A stretch of DNA of 38,217 bases from positions 1-38,217 of the forward strand of contig REEE01000241.1 in the NCBI GenBank assembly GCA_007695245.1. The letters are read 5' to 3'. Under the pieces are notes generated by a model. The model worked only from the letters and a program-made list of their open reading frames with translations, searched no databases and was not told the DNA's origin. Below are positions 1-8,776 of this stretch, one piece after another; the first letter of the stretch is position 1, and every line of letters starts with the position of its first letter. The DNA comes from Candidatus Competibacteraceae bacterium (lineage in GTDB: Bacteria; Pseudomonadota; Gammaproteobacteria; Competibacterales; Competibacteraceae). The position numbers and the translations under genes were made by a program.

Positions 1-224
1 TCCGGCCTGTGGGGCGTCGCCACAGTCAGGAGTTGAAAAAACTGTTGCAGGAGGCGGGCATTCCGCCGTGGGAGCGGGAGCGGCTGCCGTTGGTGTATCG
101 GGATGAGGCGTTGCTGGCGGTCGTAGGGTTGGACATCGCCGCCGATCATGCCGCCGCGCCCGGCGAGCCCGGCAGGTGCCTGGTTTTGCAGCCGCTGGCG
201 ACGGCCGACTCTGGCATCGTGTAG
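1..224 (+). CDS. tilS: tRNA(Ile)-lysidine synthase, C-terminal end (partial)
   Basis: Only the last ~73 residues are in the window; the 5' part lies upstream of base 1. The reading frame enters at base 3 and stops with TAG at 222-224. The stretch [16 protein letters not shown] followed by [13 protein letters not shown] is the characteristic C-terminal substrate-binding domain of TilS. TilS converts C34 of tRNA-Ile2 (anticodon CAU) to lysidine, using lysine and ATP in the cytoplasm, so that the tRNA reads AUA and is charged with isoleucine. A tRNA of exactly this type is encoded at 4102-4174. The catalytic N-terminal PP-loop domain cannot be seen, so intactness of the gene cannot be judged. 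Confidence 0.88.
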   Translation, partial: RPVGRRHSQELKKLLQEAGIPPWERERLPLVYRDEALLAVVGLDIAADHAAAPGEPGRCLVLQPLATADSGIV

Positions 225-280
225 TGGGGCTTTTGGAAATTAAACAGGGATCCTGATTGATCCTGAGAGGCGGAGCACCG

Positions 281-520
281 ATGGGCATGTTTGATTCGCT
301 CTATATCGAGCTGGACGGCCAGGAGCTGGAAGTCCAGACCAAGCGTTTTGACTGCGGCCTTGGGAGCTATCGCGTCGGCGACTGGATCGACGGTGCCCCA
401 CCTGGGATTCGCGTCTACTTCGACAGTCTGAGTCTCTCAACGCCGCCTTGTCCAGAACTCACGTTTGATGCCGAAGTCGCACGCGACTACAGACGCGACC
501 ACAAAACCACTTTTCCACGC
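281..520 (+). pseudogene. Truncated hypothetical protein fused to tRNA flank
   Basis: An ATG at 281 preceded by CGGAG (271-275) opens a protein beginning MGMFDSLYIEL. It resembles small uncharacterised proteins that start MGMFDSLY; I cannot assign a function. The first ~60 residues (to about 460) have ordinary codon use. After that the frame runs through a tRNA terminator (521-561) and antisense through tRNA-Arg-ACG, ending nominally at 649. The last ~50 codons are therefore not a natural C-terminus, and I mark the gene as truncated. The breakpoint lies just downstream of the tRNA 3' end, a common site for integration or deletion. A short functional product cannot be excluded. Confidence 0.45.
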
Positions 521-561
521 GCAAAAGAAAAGCGGCTAGCCAATTTCTCAGCTAACCGCTT
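521..561 (-). terminator. Intrinsic terminator of the tRNA operon
   Basis: On the minus strand an 11-bp stem (plus-strand arms 530-540 and 551-561, one G-U wobble) encloses a 10-nt loop and is followed by TTCTTTT (529-523). It lies 8 nt downstream of the encoded CCA end of tRNA-Arg-ACG, as expected for the end of the three-tRNA transcript. Confidence 0.8.
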
Positions 562-569
562 GTTTTATT

Positions 570-646
570 TGGCGCGCCCGGAGAGATTCGAACTCCCGAC
601 CACCTGGTTCGTAGCCAGGTACTCTATCCAACTGAGCTACGGGCGC
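570..646 (-). tRNA. tRNA-Arg (anticodon ACG)
   Basis: A 77-nt cloverleaf. The acceptor stem pairs 640-646 with 574-580; the discriminator G (573) is followed by an encoded CCA (572-570). The anticodon loop CUACGAA gives ACG (plus-strand CGT at 610-612), whose A34 is normally deaminated to inosine to read CGU/CGC/CGA. The T-loop TTCGAAT and D-arm TAGCTCAGTTGGATAGAG are canonical. It is the last tRNA of the minus-strand cluster. Confidence 0.95.
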
Positions 647-724
647 TGAGGGGGAAGTACAGTTTTTCCAAGACAGCTACAGACCGAAAATTACGAAAAT
701 TCTTGGCTTGTATTCAGGAGAATT

Positions 725-817
725 TGGCGGAGAGAGAGGGATTCGAACCCTCGATGGAGCTTTTAACCCCATACTCCCTTAGCAGGGGAGCGCCTTCAGC
801 CGCTCGGCCATCTCTCC
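725..817 (-). tRNA. tRNA-Ser (anticodon GCU)
   Basis: A 93-nt class II tRNA with a long variable arm. The acceptor GGAGAGA (817-811) pairs with 729-735; discriminator G (728) and CCA (727-725) are encoded. The anticodon loop CUGCUAA gives GCU, reading AGC/AGU. It lies between the two tRNA-Arg genes on the same strand. Confidence 0.95.
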
Positions 818-959
818 GGAAAATATCCATGCTCTGCGGATGACGGAACGCTTAATATAGCGCTTGCATCAATCCCCGTAAAGGGCTTTGGACTGCTCTC
901 GCTTCCCGAGGTTCCACGCTCTCGGCGCTCGCCAGCCGTCAATCCTTGACGGTGGAAAT

Positions 960-1036
960 TGGCGCGCCCGGCGAGACTTGAACTCACGACCTTCGGCTCC
1001 GGAGGCCGACGCTCTATCCAACTGAGCTACGGGCGC
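960..1036 (-). tRNA. tRNA-Arg (anticodon CCG)
   Basis: A 77-nt cloverleaf with acceptor pairing of 1030-1036 with 964-970, discriminator G (963) and an encoded CCA (962-960). The anticodon loop CUCCGGA gives CCG, reading CGG. It is the first gene of the minus-strand tRNA cluster and has the same acceptor stem as tRNA-Arg-ACG. Confidence 0.95.
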
Positions 1037-1047
1037 GTAGACAAAGC

Positions 1048-1076
1048 AAGATACTCGACTTGCGGTCTGTCGTCCA
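1048..1076 (-). promoter_or_regulatory. Candidate sigma-70 promoter of the tRNA cluster
   Basis: On the minus strand TGGACG (1076-1071) and TATCTT (1053-1048) are separated by 17 bp. The -10 box ends 11 nt before the mature 5' end of tRNA-Arg-CCG. Spacing and position suit a stable-RNA promoter, although the -35 box is imperfect. Confidence 0.4.
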
Positions 1077-1104
1077 GTATTCCGATTCGATATTTGTTCT
1101 GGAG

Positions 1105-1134
1105 TTTTCAGGGAAAACCAAATACCGTTATAAT
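1105..1134 (+). promoter_or_regulatory. Weak promoter candidate for the cytochrome gene
   Basis: A perfect TATAAT (1129-1134) lies 18 bp downstream of a poor -35 (TTTTCA, 1105-1110). It points toward the cytochrome gene at 1314, which would then have a leader of about 170 nt. Only the -10 box is convincing. Confidence 0.25.
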
Positions 1135-1313
1135 CTTGATGTGTCTTAGGCTTACCCAAGCGACACCCAAGACAGCAAGCCCGACCAAAACTTTCCCAAC
1201 AACGGTGCTCCCGTGAAAACGCATACCCGCCGATGGGGGAATGACCGAGTCGCGTCCACCGCAACGCATCCAGGAATGCGCCGGTCAAGATTGCGTTCCA
1301 ATGAGGTGAGAAT

Positions 1314-1907
1314 GTGAACCCACAAGCAGATAAATCCGTTATCACCACGTCCGTCGCCCTAGTCTCAGCACTGGTGCTGCTAGCCACCGCGTTATTCATG
1401 GTGGCCAGCCTCCTCGGCACCTTCGACAGCGCCTCCCCCGAAGATGACTCGCGAAGGCAAGCAGCGGTGCTCGAACGCATCAAGCCCATCGCGCGAGTCT
1501 CCTTCGAAGAACCCCAGCCGGTTGCCGAGACCGCCGGGATCAAAATAGCTGATCTTTCCGGAAAAGCGGTTTACGATCAATCCTGCGCGGCCTGCCACAC
1601 GACGGGAGCCGCCAACTCACCCGTCATCGGTGTTAGGGAACAGTGGGAATCCCGCTTCGCTCAAGGGCTGGACGTTCTGGTGGACCATGCCATCAACGGT
1701 ATCCGCGCCATGCCAGCCAGGGGTGGAAATCCCGCACTAACCGACGCCAACATTCGGGACTCCGTGATTTACATGTTGGAAGAAACCGGCTTCGAGGTTG
1801 CAACCGCCGAGGAGACCGCGCCCGCCGAGGAGGCCGAAGCCGAAGAAGTCGAAGAAGCTGAAGCTGAAGCCGAAGCTGAAGAAACCGAAGAATCTGAAGC
1901 CGAATAA
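1314..1907 (+). CDS. Membrane-anchored monohaem cytochrome c with Ala/Glu tail
   Basis: A 197-residue protein starting at GTG, directly behind the strong ribosome site AGGTGAG (1304-1310). Residues ~10-35 form one hydrophobic segment (uncleaved signal or anchor). A single haem c motif CAACH lies at 91-95, and AMPARGG supplies a likely axial Met at 133, so the periplasmic domain (~75-160) is of the cytochrome c5 type. It probably passes electrons from the bc1 complex to terminal oxidases or reductases. Residues ~164-197 are almost only Ala and Glu, encoded by imperfect GAAGCC/GAAGCT hexamers. The downstream terminator indicates a single-gene unit. Family assignment is firm; the redox partner is inference. 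Confidence 0.85.
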   Translation: MNPQADKSVITTSVALVSALVLLATALFMVASLLGTFDSASPEDDSRRQAAVLERIKPIARVSFEEPQPVAETAGIKIADLSGKAVYDQSCAACHTTGAANSPVIGVREQWESRFAQGLDVLVDHAINGIRAMPARGGNPALTDANIRDSVIYMLEETGFEVATAEETAPAEEAEAEEVEEAEAEAEAEETEESEAE

Positions 1908-1937
1908 TCCGCGATCCAACCGATATCGCCGCCATGC

Positions 1938-1973
1938 AAGGGCCATCTCCTCCAGGGGTGGCCCTTCGTTTTT
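1938..1973 (+). terminator. Intrinsic terminator after the cytochrome gene
   Basis: The stem AAGGGCCA (1938-1945) with TGGCCCTT (1959-1966) is followed by CG and five T residues (1969-1973). It lies 31 nt after the cytochrome stop and only 13 nt before the ATG of the ABC exporter. Confidence 0.8.
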
Positions 1974-1986
1974 CAGGCTCACTTTG

Positions 1987-3807
1987 ATGCGCCCCGATCT
2001 CCGTTACACCGAATCTCCGCGTCACGAACCGCATCACTGGACCAATATTCGCGCCCTGTTGCCCTATCTCTGGGAATATCGCGGTCGGGTGTTGCTCGCT
2101 CTCGGCTGCCTGGTGCTGGCCAAGGTCGCCAACATCGGTGTCCCGCTGGTGCTCAAGCAGATCGTGGATTATCTGGACGCTCACCGGGACGTGATGGTCG
2201 TGCTGCCGGTCACCCTGCTGCTGGCCTATGGGGCCTTGAAACTGGGCAATGCCCTGTTCAGCGAACTGCGCGATCTGTTGTTTGTCCGGGTACGCTATCG
2301 CGCCATGCGCCGGTTGACTCTGCGCACCCTGGCGCACCTGCATAATCTGTCGCTTCGCTTTCATCTGGAGCGCAAGACCGGCGCGATCAGCCGCGATCTG
2401 GAACGCGGCGCGCGCAGTCTGAGCACGCTGCTGAATTATCTGGCGTTCAGCATCCTGCCGGTGATGGTGGAATTTCTGTTGGCGGCGGCGCTGCTGCTGG
2501 GCCGTTACCCTGCGGTTTTTACGCTGATCATTTTTGGCAGCGTCGCCGTGTATGTCGGCTTCACGCTGGCGATCACCAACTGGCGAATGGAGCATCGCCA
2601 CGCCATGAACCGATTTGAGTCGCAGGCCGGCAACGAAGCGCTCGATAGTCTGATCAACTATGAAACGGTCAAGTATTTCGGCAACGAGCAGTGGGAACTG
2701 CGGCGCTGCGACACGACCCTGGCATCGTGGGAAAACAGCGCCGTGCTCAGCCAGACGTCAATGTCGGCGCTCAATTTCGGGCAGGGCGCGATCATCGCGG
2801 TCGGGGTGACGCTGATCCTGTTCGTGGCCGCCGGCCACGTCGCCGCTGGCCAGATGACGCTGGGCGATCTGGTGCTGGTCAACGCGCTGCTCTTGCAACT
2901 CTTCATTCCTTTGGGTTTTCTAGGAATTGTCTACCGGCAAATCCGCTATGCGCTGGCCGACATGAGCGACTTGGTGCGCCTGCTCGGGCAAACGCCGGAA
3001 ATCCGCGATGCGCCCGCCGCCGCCGAATTGGTGGTAAAACACGGCGAATTGCGCTTCGAGCAGGTCCGTTTCGGCTATCAGCCCGACCGGCAAATCCTGT
3101 TCGATGTGAACTTTACGGTGCCGCCGGGCCGCAAGTTGGCGGTGGTCGGCGCCAGCGGGGCCGGCAAGTCCACCCTGGCGCGGTTGCTGTTCCGGTTTTA
3201 CGACGCGACCGGCGGGCGCATTCTGATCGACGGCCAGGACATCCGCACCGTGACGCAAGCGAGCTTGCGCGCCGCCATCGGCATCGTTCCGCAGGACACC
3301 GTGCTGTTCAACGACACCCTCTATTACAACCTGGCCTACGCTCGACCCGGAGCCAGCCGCGAGGAGATCGCGGTGGCCGCCCGGATGGCGCAATTGCATG
3401 AGTTCATCGCCGCGTTGCCGGCCGGTTACGACACGGTGGTCGGCGAGCGGGGACTGAAGCTGTCGGGCGGTGAGAAACAGCGGGTCGCCATCGCTCGCGC
3501 CATCCTCAAACGCCCGCGCATTCTGGTTTTCGACGAGGCGACTTCGGCGCTGGACAGCCAGTCCGAACAGGCCATCTTGCAGGCCCTGCGCGCGGTGGCC
3601 ACGGATCACACCACGCTGGTGATCGCCCACCGGCTGTCCACCATCGTCGACGCCGACCAGATTCTGGTGCTCGAGCACGGTCGGGCGCGGGAGCGGGGCA
3701 CCCATCGGGAATTGCTGCAACAGAACGGGCTCTACGCGCAGATGTGGATTTTGCAGCAGCGGGAACGGGAAACCCAGGAGGAAGAACGCCTGCTGGGTCT
3801 GGATTGA
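1987..3807 (+). CDS. Atm1/AtmA-type ABC exporter (half-transporter)
   Basis: A 606-residue half-transporter with an N-terminal six-helix domain (~20-310) and a C-terminal nucleotide-binding domain. Walker A GASGAGKST is at ~388, the signature LSGGEKQR at 492-499 and Walker B ILVFDEATSALD from 512. Length, the NYETVKYFGNE stretch and the LLNYLAFSILP segment match the Atm1/HMT group of the inner membrane, which exports glutathione-linked sulfur, iron-sulfur-related or heavy-metal conjugates as a homodimer. The ATG at 1987 precedes MRPDLRYTE; an adjacent in-frame TTG (1984) is an alternative. No clear ribosome site is visible, and a terminator ends 13 nt upstream, so expression may depend on read-through. 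The substrate is not deducible. Confidence 0.88.
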   Translation: MRPDLRYTESPRHEPHHWTNIRALLPYLWEYRGRVLLALGCLVLAKVANIGVPLVLKQIVDYLDAHRDVMVVLPVTLLLAYGALKLGNALFSELRDLLFVRVRYRAMRRLTLRTLAHLHNLSLRFHLERKTGAISRDLERGARSLSTLLNYLAFSILPVMVEFLLAAALLLGRYPAVFTLIIFGSVAVYVGFTLAITNWRMEHRHAMNRFESQAGNEALDSLINYETVKYFGNEQWELRRCDTTLASWENSAVLSQTSMSALNFGQGAIIAVGVTLILFVAAGHVAAGQMTLGDLVLVNALLLQLFIPLGFLGIVYRQIRYALADMSDLVRLLGQTPEIRDAPAAAELVVKHGELRFEQVRFGYQPDRQILFDVNFTVPPGRKLAVVGASGAGKSTLARLLFRFYDATGGRILIDGQDIRTVTQASLRAAIGIVPQDTVLFNDTLYYNLAYARPGASREEIAVAARMAQLHEFIAALPAGYDTVVGERGLKLSGGEKQRVAIARAILKRPRILVFDEATSALDSQSEQAILQALRAVATDHTTLVIAHRLSTIVDADQILVLEHGRARERGTHRELLQQNGLYAQMWILQQRERETQEEERLLGLD

Positions 3808-3809
3808 GT

Positions 3810-4058
3810 TCAAACCTCATCCCAACCGTCCGCGCTGAATTCCAGCAGCGCGCGTTCCGTCTCGCTCAAAATCACCAGCACGCCGGCGTGCTGGCGTTGC
3901 AGCCAGGCGCGTCGCTCGTGCCGATCGATGGATTCGTCGGAGTCGAGAGCGACGGATGCACTGAGAACAATGGTCAACTCCTCGACCGCCGCTTCCAGTT
4001 CGTCCAATTCTTCCAGCAATTCCAGCCGCCGAAGCCGCAAGTCGTGAAAGGTCGTCAT
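3810..4058 (-). CDS. Small acidic helical protein of unknown function
   Basis: An 82-residue ORF (MTTFHDLRLRRLELL...) lies between the converging ABC exporter and tRNA-Ile2. Its N-terminal half is rich in Leu and Glu (RRLELLEELDELEAAVEEL) and is predicted by eye to form a coiled coil; the C-terminal half contains HERRAWLQRQHAGVLVIL. I do not recognise the family. The composition looks protein-like rather than antisense, but ribosome sites are weak for both the ATG at 4058 and an upstream TTG at 4085. The stop codon is 3 nt from the end of the convergent exporter gene. It could be read from the rpoD/tRNA transcript. Confidence 0.5.
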   Translation of the reverse strand: MTTFHDLRLRRLELLEELDELEAAVEELTIVLSASVALDSDESIDRHERRAWLQRQHAGVLVILSETERALLEFSADGWDEV

Positions 4059-4101
4059 GGTCAGACCGCTTGGATCGCACGCCAAGCCTTGGATTGAATG
4101 A

Positions 4102-4174
<73 letters not shown>

Positions 4175-4221
4175 GTGAGAGGTGAAATTCTAAGCCGATA
4201 TTCCGGTTTTCCGCCAGCGGG

Positions 4222-6096
4222 TTAGTCCAGATCCAGAAAACTGCGCAATTGTTCCGAGCGATTCGGATGCCGCAACTTGCGCAGAGCCTTGGCTTCGATC
4301 TGACGGATGCGTTCGCGGGTCACGTCGAACTGCTTGCCGACTTCCTCCAGGGTATGATCGGTCGGCATGTCGATTCCGAAGCGCATCCGCAGCACCTTGG
4401 CCTCGCGCGGGGTCAGCGTCGCCAGAACTTCGTGCGTCGATTCCCGCAGACCCTCGATGGTGGCGGCGTCCACCGGCAACATCACGCTGGCGTCCTCAAT
4501 GAAATCACCCAGATGCGAATCCTCGTCATCACCGATCGGCGTCTCCATCGAAATCGGTTCCTTGGCGATCTTCATGACCTTGCGGACCTTGTCCTCCGGC
4601 ATCTCCATGCGCAGCGCCAGATCTTCCGGCGTGGGTTCCCGGCCCATTTCCTGGAGCATCTGCCGGGAAATCCGGTTCAGCTTGTTGATCGTCTCGATCA
4701 TGTGGACCGGAATGCGGATGGTGCGGGCCTGATCGGCGATCGAGCGGGTGATGGCCTGGCGGATCCACCAGGTGGCATACGTCGAAAACTTGTAGCCCCG
4801 CCGGTATTCGAATTTATCGACCGCTTTCATCAGGCCGATATTGCCCTCCTGGATCAGATCCAGGAATTGCAAACCCCGATTGGTGTACTTCTTGGCGATG
4901 GAAATCACCAGCCGCAAATTCGCCTCGACCATCTCCTTCTTGGCGCGGCGGGCCTTGGCCTCGCCGATCGACATGTGCCGGTTGATATCCTTGATCTCGT
5001 GGATGGGCAACCGCACTTCCTGTTCGATGGCTTCCAGTCGCCGTTGCGCCGCCAGGATCGCCGCGCGGTGCTCCATCAGCGAGTTCGCGTATTTTTTGCC
5101 GCTCTGAATCTGTTCTTCCACCCAGTCGAGACGCGTTTCGTTTTGCGGGAACGAGGTGATGAACGTCTTGCGCGGCATCTGCGCCTGGCCGACGCAGAGG
5201 TTCATGACCTCGCGTTCGTGGGCACGGATGCGCTCGGCCATGGCGTGCAGGTTAACGATCATGCGATCCAGGGTTTTCGGCACCAGCCGAAACTGCAAAA
5301 ACCGGTCGCTGAGTTGTTGGCGGAGCGTCTGGGTCTGGGGATGCTGGAAACCCAGTTCGTCGGTGCTGTCCAGCGTTTGCTCGAGCAGGGCGCGCAAATC
5401 CGCAAAGCGGCGCGCGGTTTCCTCGGGATCCGGGCCGTTTTCGAACACGCTCCGCGTCCCTTCCTCTTCGCCCTCCTCCTCTTCCTCTTCTTCGACCGCT
5501 GCGACCTCCTCACCGACCACGGCATCCGGATCGTCGGCGGTCAACAAGACCTCGGTATCCGGCACCGGTGGGGGGGCTTCTTCAACATCATTGAAGCCGC
5601 TGATGATATCGGTCAGGCGGGTGCCATTTTCGCTGATCGAGTCGTAGATCCGCAGCAGTTCGCCGACCGTCAGCGGATAGTTGGCCAGCGCCGACAAGAC
5701 CTGGGTCATCCCTTCCTCGATGCGCTTGGCGATCAGAATCTCACCTTCGCGGGTCAGCAATTCCACGGTGCCCATCTCGCGCATGTACATGCGCACCGGG
5801 TCGGTGGTGCGGCCGAACTCGCTGTTCACATCGGCCAGCGCGGCGGCGGCTTCCTCGGCGACCACGTCGTCATCGGCGCTGACCGGATTCTCGTTGAGCA
5901 GCAGGTTCTCGGTATCGGGCACGAATTCGTGGACTTCGATGCCCATATCGTTGATCATCGAAATGATATCTTCGATCTGCTCGGGATCGACGATGTCATC
6001 GGGCAAATGGTCATTCACCTCGGCATAGGTCAGGAAGCCCTTCTCCTTACCGCGGGCGATCAACTTCTTTAATTGCGACTGTTGCTGCTCGCTCAT
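4222..6096 (-). CDS. rpoD: RNA polymerase sigma factor RpoD (sigma-70)
   Basis: The 624-residue primary sigma factor, which directs core RNA polymerase to -10/-35 promoters of housekeeping genes. Region 1.1 is at the N-terminus ([22 protein letters not shown]), followed by region 1.2 ([11 protein letters not shown]). A long acidic non-conserved insert contains runs of Glu around residues 200-215. Region 2 begins near 392 ([16 protein letters not shown], then the core-binding and -10-melting helices), and the region 4.2 helix-turn-helix ([18 protein letters not shown]) spans ~582-605. The start MSEQQQ at 6096 is preferred over an upstream in-frame codon at 6126 because it matches the family N-terminus. 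It is the last protein gene of the rpsU-yqeY-dnaG-rpoD block, 87 nt after dnaG. Confidence 0.97.
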   Translation of the reverse strand: MSEQQQSQLKKLIARGKEKGFLTYAEVNDHLPDDIVDPEQIEDIISMINDMGIEVHEFVPDTENLLLNENPVSADDDVVAEEAAAALADVNSEFGRTTDPVRMYMREMGTVELLTREGEILIAKRIEEGMTQVLSALANYPLTVGELLRIYDSISENGTRLTDIISGFNDVEEAPPPVPDTEVLLTADDPDAVVGEEVAAVEEEEEEEGEEEGTRSVFENGPDPEETARRFADLRALLEQTLDSTDELGFQHPQTQTLRQQLSDRFLQFRLVPKTLDRMIVNLHAMAERIRAHEREVMNLCVGQAQMPRKTFITSFPQNETRLDWVEEQIQSGKKYANSLMEHRAAILAAQRRLEAIEQEVRLPIHEIKDINRHMSIGEAKARRAKKEMVEANLRLVISIAKKYTNRGLQFLDLIQEGNIGLMKAVDKFEYRRGYKFSTYATWWIRQAITRSIADQARTIRIPVHMIETINKLNRISRQMLQEMGREPTPEDLALRMEMPEDKVRKVMKIAKEPISMETPIGDDEDSHLGDFIEDASVMLPVDAATIEGLRESTHEVLATLTPREAKVLRMRFGIDMPTDHTLEEVGKQFDVTRERIRQIEAKALRKLRHPNRSEQLRSFLDLD

Positions 6097-6183
6097 GACC
6101 TGTTCACAGACTGGGATAGGAAACAAAAGGGAAATCGCTAATCATAACAGCTAACCCGCTTAGATGTCGCAAGACGAATATAG

Positions 6184-7920
6184 TTACTTTTTCGGCGATT
6201 TGCCGAGGTTCTGCAAAACCGCGCGTTCGGCGTCGCTCAGCGCTCGTGGCGTACCGCGCCGCAGCAGCATATCGGGCAACTGTTCCCGCGGATCCTGGCG
6301 GCGGCGCAGATAGGCCAGAATATCGGTGAGTTCCCGCTCGAATTGATAGTCCTGTTCTGGCACTTCCGGTTCCCAAACCGCGAGGCGCTCCAGAATTTTG
6401 CCTTCGCGCGTATCTCGATAGCGTTCCAACAGCGTGGCGATCCGGAGATGCGGTTGATTCCGCAGGATGCCCAGCAGTTCGGCCAACAATGGCATTCCCG
6501 GTTCGCTGCTATCCGGCGGGAGGGCGTCGGCCGATAGCTGTCGCGCCAGTTCCGGCCGGTATAGCAACAGAGCGATGGCTTTACGCAACGGGGTGCGAAT
6601 CAGCCGCAGATTGTGGTCGGCGCGACTGGCGGCGGCGGAGACCGGAGGCGGGCGCAGGCGGGTCGCCTCCAGTCCGGCTTCCTGCCGGAGCCGCCCGATC
6701 ATCAGATCGCGAAAATGCCCGTCGGGCAGTTTTTCCAGCAGCGGGCGCGCCCGCTCGGCCAAACGGGCGCGGCCGGCCAAGGTGTCGGGATCGGTCTGGG
6801 CGCGCAACTCGGCGAACAGATAGTCAGCCAGCGGCGTGGCTTGCGTCAGTCGTTGTTCGAACGCCGCCTGACCCTCGCGGCGCACCAGCGTATCGGGGTC
6901 CTCGCCCTCGGGCAAAAACAGAAAACCGATCCGCCGCCCGTCGCGCAGGAACGGCAGCGCCGTTTCCAGCGCCCGCCAACCCGCCACCCGACCGGCGCGA
7001 TCGCCGTCGAAACAAAACACCAGATCGTCGATCGCCCGGAACAACCGCTCGATGTGTTCGGCGGTGGTGGCGGTACCCAGAGTGGCGACGGCATAAGTCA
7101 CTTCGTGCTGGGCCAGCGCCACCACATCCATGTAGCCCTCGACCACCACCAACCGCTGGAGCGGCCGGCGGTGGGCGCGCGCCTCGTACAGGCCGTACAG
7201 CTCCGAACCCTTGTGGAATAACGGAGTTTCCGGAGAGTTGAGATACTTGGGCGTGGTGGTGCCCTCCAACGCCCGCCCGCCGAAGGCGATGACCCGGCCG
7301 CGCCGGTCGCGGATCGGAAAAATAATGCGGTCGCGAAAGCGGTCGCGCGGCCGGCCCCGCTCGTCGCGACTGACCAGCCCGGCGGTGAGGAGATCCTCGG
7401 CGGCGGCACCGGCCGCACTCAGCGCGCGGCTGAGATTTTCCCAGCCGGGGGGTGCGTAGCCGATGCCAAAAACATTGGCGATCCGCCCGGTCAGGCCGCG
7501 CTGGCGCAGATAGTCCACCGCCCGTTGTCGGGCCGGATGCTCGCGCAATTGCCGGCGAAAGAACTGGTCCGCCTGGGCGACCCACTCCAGCAACCGCCGG
7601 GTCGAACCGCCGTCTCCTCCGGTTTTGGGCAGGTCCATCCCCGCCAGCCGGGCCAGTTCCTCGACCGCATCCAGAAATTCCAGCCGCTCGTAGGACATCA
7701 GGAAGTCGATGGCATTGCCGTGAACGCCACAGCCGAAACAGTAATAAAACTGCTTGTGGGGACTCACCGAGAAAGAGGGCGTTTTCTCGGCGTGAAACGG
7801 ACAGCAGGCCATGAATTCACGGCCTGCCCGGCGCAGCGGGACGCGGGCGTTGACAATATCAACCAGATCCACCCGGCCCAGCAATTGATCGAGGAACTCC
7901 TGGGGAATGCGGCCAGCCAT
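6184..7920 (-). CDS. dnaG: DNA primase DnaG
   Basis: A 578-residue primase that makes RNA primers at the replication fork. The N-terminal zinc-binding domain has C40, H43, C61 and C64 (CCPFHAEKTPSF and YYCFGCG). The TOPRIM catalytic core carries VVEGYMDVVAL and FDGDRAG, and the C-terminal helical domain (~430-578) binds DnaB helicase. Length is usual for the family. The ATG at 7920 begins MAGRIPQEFLDQLL, a typical DnaG N-terminus; the ribosome site is weak. It lies between yqeY and rpoD in the macromolecular-synthesis operon, where coupling of translation, replication and transcription initiation is well known. Confidence 0.96.
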   Translation of the reverse strand: MAGRIPQEFLDQLLGRVDLVDIVNARVPLRRAGREFMACCPFHAEKTPSFSVSPHKQFYYCFGCGVHGNAIDFLMSYERLEFLDAVEELARLAGMDLPKTGGDGGSTRRLLEWVAQADQFFRRQLREHPARQRAVDYLRQRGLTGRIANVFGIGYAPPGWENLSRALSAAGAAAEDLLTAGLVSRDERGRPRDRFRDRIIFPIRDRRGRVIAFGGRALEGTTTPKYLNSPETPLFHKGSELYGLYEARAHRRPLQRLVVVEGYMDVVALAQHEVTYAVATLGTATTAEHIERLFRAIDDLVFCFDGDRAGRVAGWRALETALPFLRDGRRIGFLFLPEGEDPDTLVRREGQAAFEQRLTQATPLADYLFAELRAQTDPDTLAGRARLAERARPLLEKLPDGHFRDLMIGRLRQEAGLEATRLRPPPVSAAASRADHNLRLIRTPLRKAIALLLYRPELARQLSADALPPDSSEPGMPLLAELLGILRNQPHLRIATLLERYRDTREGKILERLAVWEPEVPEQDYQFERELTDILAYLRRRQDPREQLPDMLLRRGTPRALSDAERAVLQNLGKSPKK

Positions 7921-8017
7921 AAGCCCAAAGCCTAGCGGACCGGCGTCCGACTGTCAGCAGCAGCATGCAACAAAGAGGGCGACGCGGTGCGGAGCCCGTT
8001 CGGACTCGGCACCCCGC

Positions 8018-8464
8018 TCAACCACCGAAGCGGGCCTTGACCCGCGCGCTGACTGCGGCCAAATCCGCTCGGCCTTGCGCCTGGTCCTTGATCAGCGCCA
8101 TGACCTTGCCCATGTCGCGCAGCGACTGAGCGCCGGTCGCGGCGATGGCGTTGGCGATCAGAGTTTCGAGGTCGGTTTCGCTCAGCGGCGCCGGCAGATA
8201 GGATTGGACGAGGTCGATTTCGAAGCTCTCCTGCGCGGCCAGATCCGCGCGGCCGGCATTCTGGTACTGAGCCAGCGATTCCCGGCGTTGCTTGATCATC
8301 TTTTCCAGAACGCCGAGCGCCTGGGTCTCGTTCAGTTCGATGCGCTCGTCGATTTCGCGCTGCTTGATGGCGGCCAGGATCAGTCGGATCACGCCAAGAC
8401 GATTTTTGTCCTTGGCGCGCATGGCGGCTTTCATGTCATCCTGGATACGGTCTTTGAGGGACAT
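8018..8464 (-). CDS. YqeY/GatB-domain protein
   Basis: A 148-residue protein of the GatB/YqeY family: an N-terminal helical part (MSLKDRIQDDMKAAMRAKDKNRLGVIR) and a C-terminal helical domain (ETLIANAIAATGAQSLRDMGKVMALIK) like that of the tRNA-dependent amidotransferase subunit GatB. The family is thought to bind tRNA, but its role is not established. It is commonly located between rpsU and dnaG in gammaproteobacteria and betaproteobacteria, as here (39 nt from rpsU, 97 nt before dnaG), so it is probably transcribed from the rpsU promoter. Confidence 0.9.
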   Translation of the reverse strand: MSLKDRIQDDMKAAMRAKDKNRLGVIRLILAAIKQREIDERIELNETQALGVLEKMIKQRRESLAQYQNAGRADLAAQESFEIDLVQSYLPAPLSETDLETLIANAIAATGAQSLRDMGKVMALIKDQAQGRADLAAVSARVKARFGG

Positions 8465-8503
8465 GGCGATACTCTCGCGAACGCTGGGGGGCGGGCTGGC
8501 GCT

Positions 8504-8719
8504 TCAGTAGAGACGGACGCGACGGGTGACTTCCCGGGAAAGTTTCTTCAGATGACGCTTGACGGCGGCGGCGCGCTTGCGCTTGCGTTCCTGGGTGGGT
8601 TTTTCGTAAGACTCGCGGCGGCGGACCTCGGACAGCACGCCAGCTTTTTCACAGGAACGCTTGAAGCGGCGCAGCGCCACGTCAAACGGCTCATTTTCCT
8701 TGATTTTCACGGAAGGCAT
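8504..8719 (-). CDS. rpsU: 30S ribosomal protein S21
   Basis: The 71-residue S21 sequence ([21 protein letters not shown]...) has the usual very basic C-terminus. S21 binds near the 3' end of 16S rRNA and helps translation initiation. The strong ribosome site GAGGTGA lies at plus positions 8733-8727, 7 nt before ATG at 8719. It is the first gene of the operon, with a good promoter immediately upstream. Divergent tsaD is the classical gammaproteobacterial arrangement. Confidence 0.97.
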   Translation of the reverse strand: MPSVKIKENEPFDVALRRFKRSCEKAGVLSEVRRRESYEKPTQERKRKRAAAVKRHLKKLSREVTRRVRLY

Positions 8720-8748
8720 TAAACCGTCACCTCATTCATGGTCGAAGT

Positions 8749-8776
8749 ACAATAGTGGTTGGATTGGATTTGTCAA
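8749..8776 (-). promoter_or_regulatory. sigma-70 promoter of the rpsU operon
   Basis: On the minus strand a perfect TTGACA (8776-8771) and TATTGT (8754-8749) are separated by 16 bp. Transcription would start near 8742, giving a short leader of about 20 nt that contains the GAGGTGA ribosome site. Confidence 0.7.

Noticed and set aside
1798-1986. N-terminal extension of the ABC exporter frame through the cytochrome tail
   Set aside because: The extension is Lys/Pro-rich read-through of the Ala/Glu repeat in another frame and crosses a terminator; exporter homology begins near the ATG at 1987.
4249-6072. 607-codon open frame opposite rpoD
   Set aside because: Antisense shadow of a conserved sigma factor gene; same composition bias and no recognisable domain.
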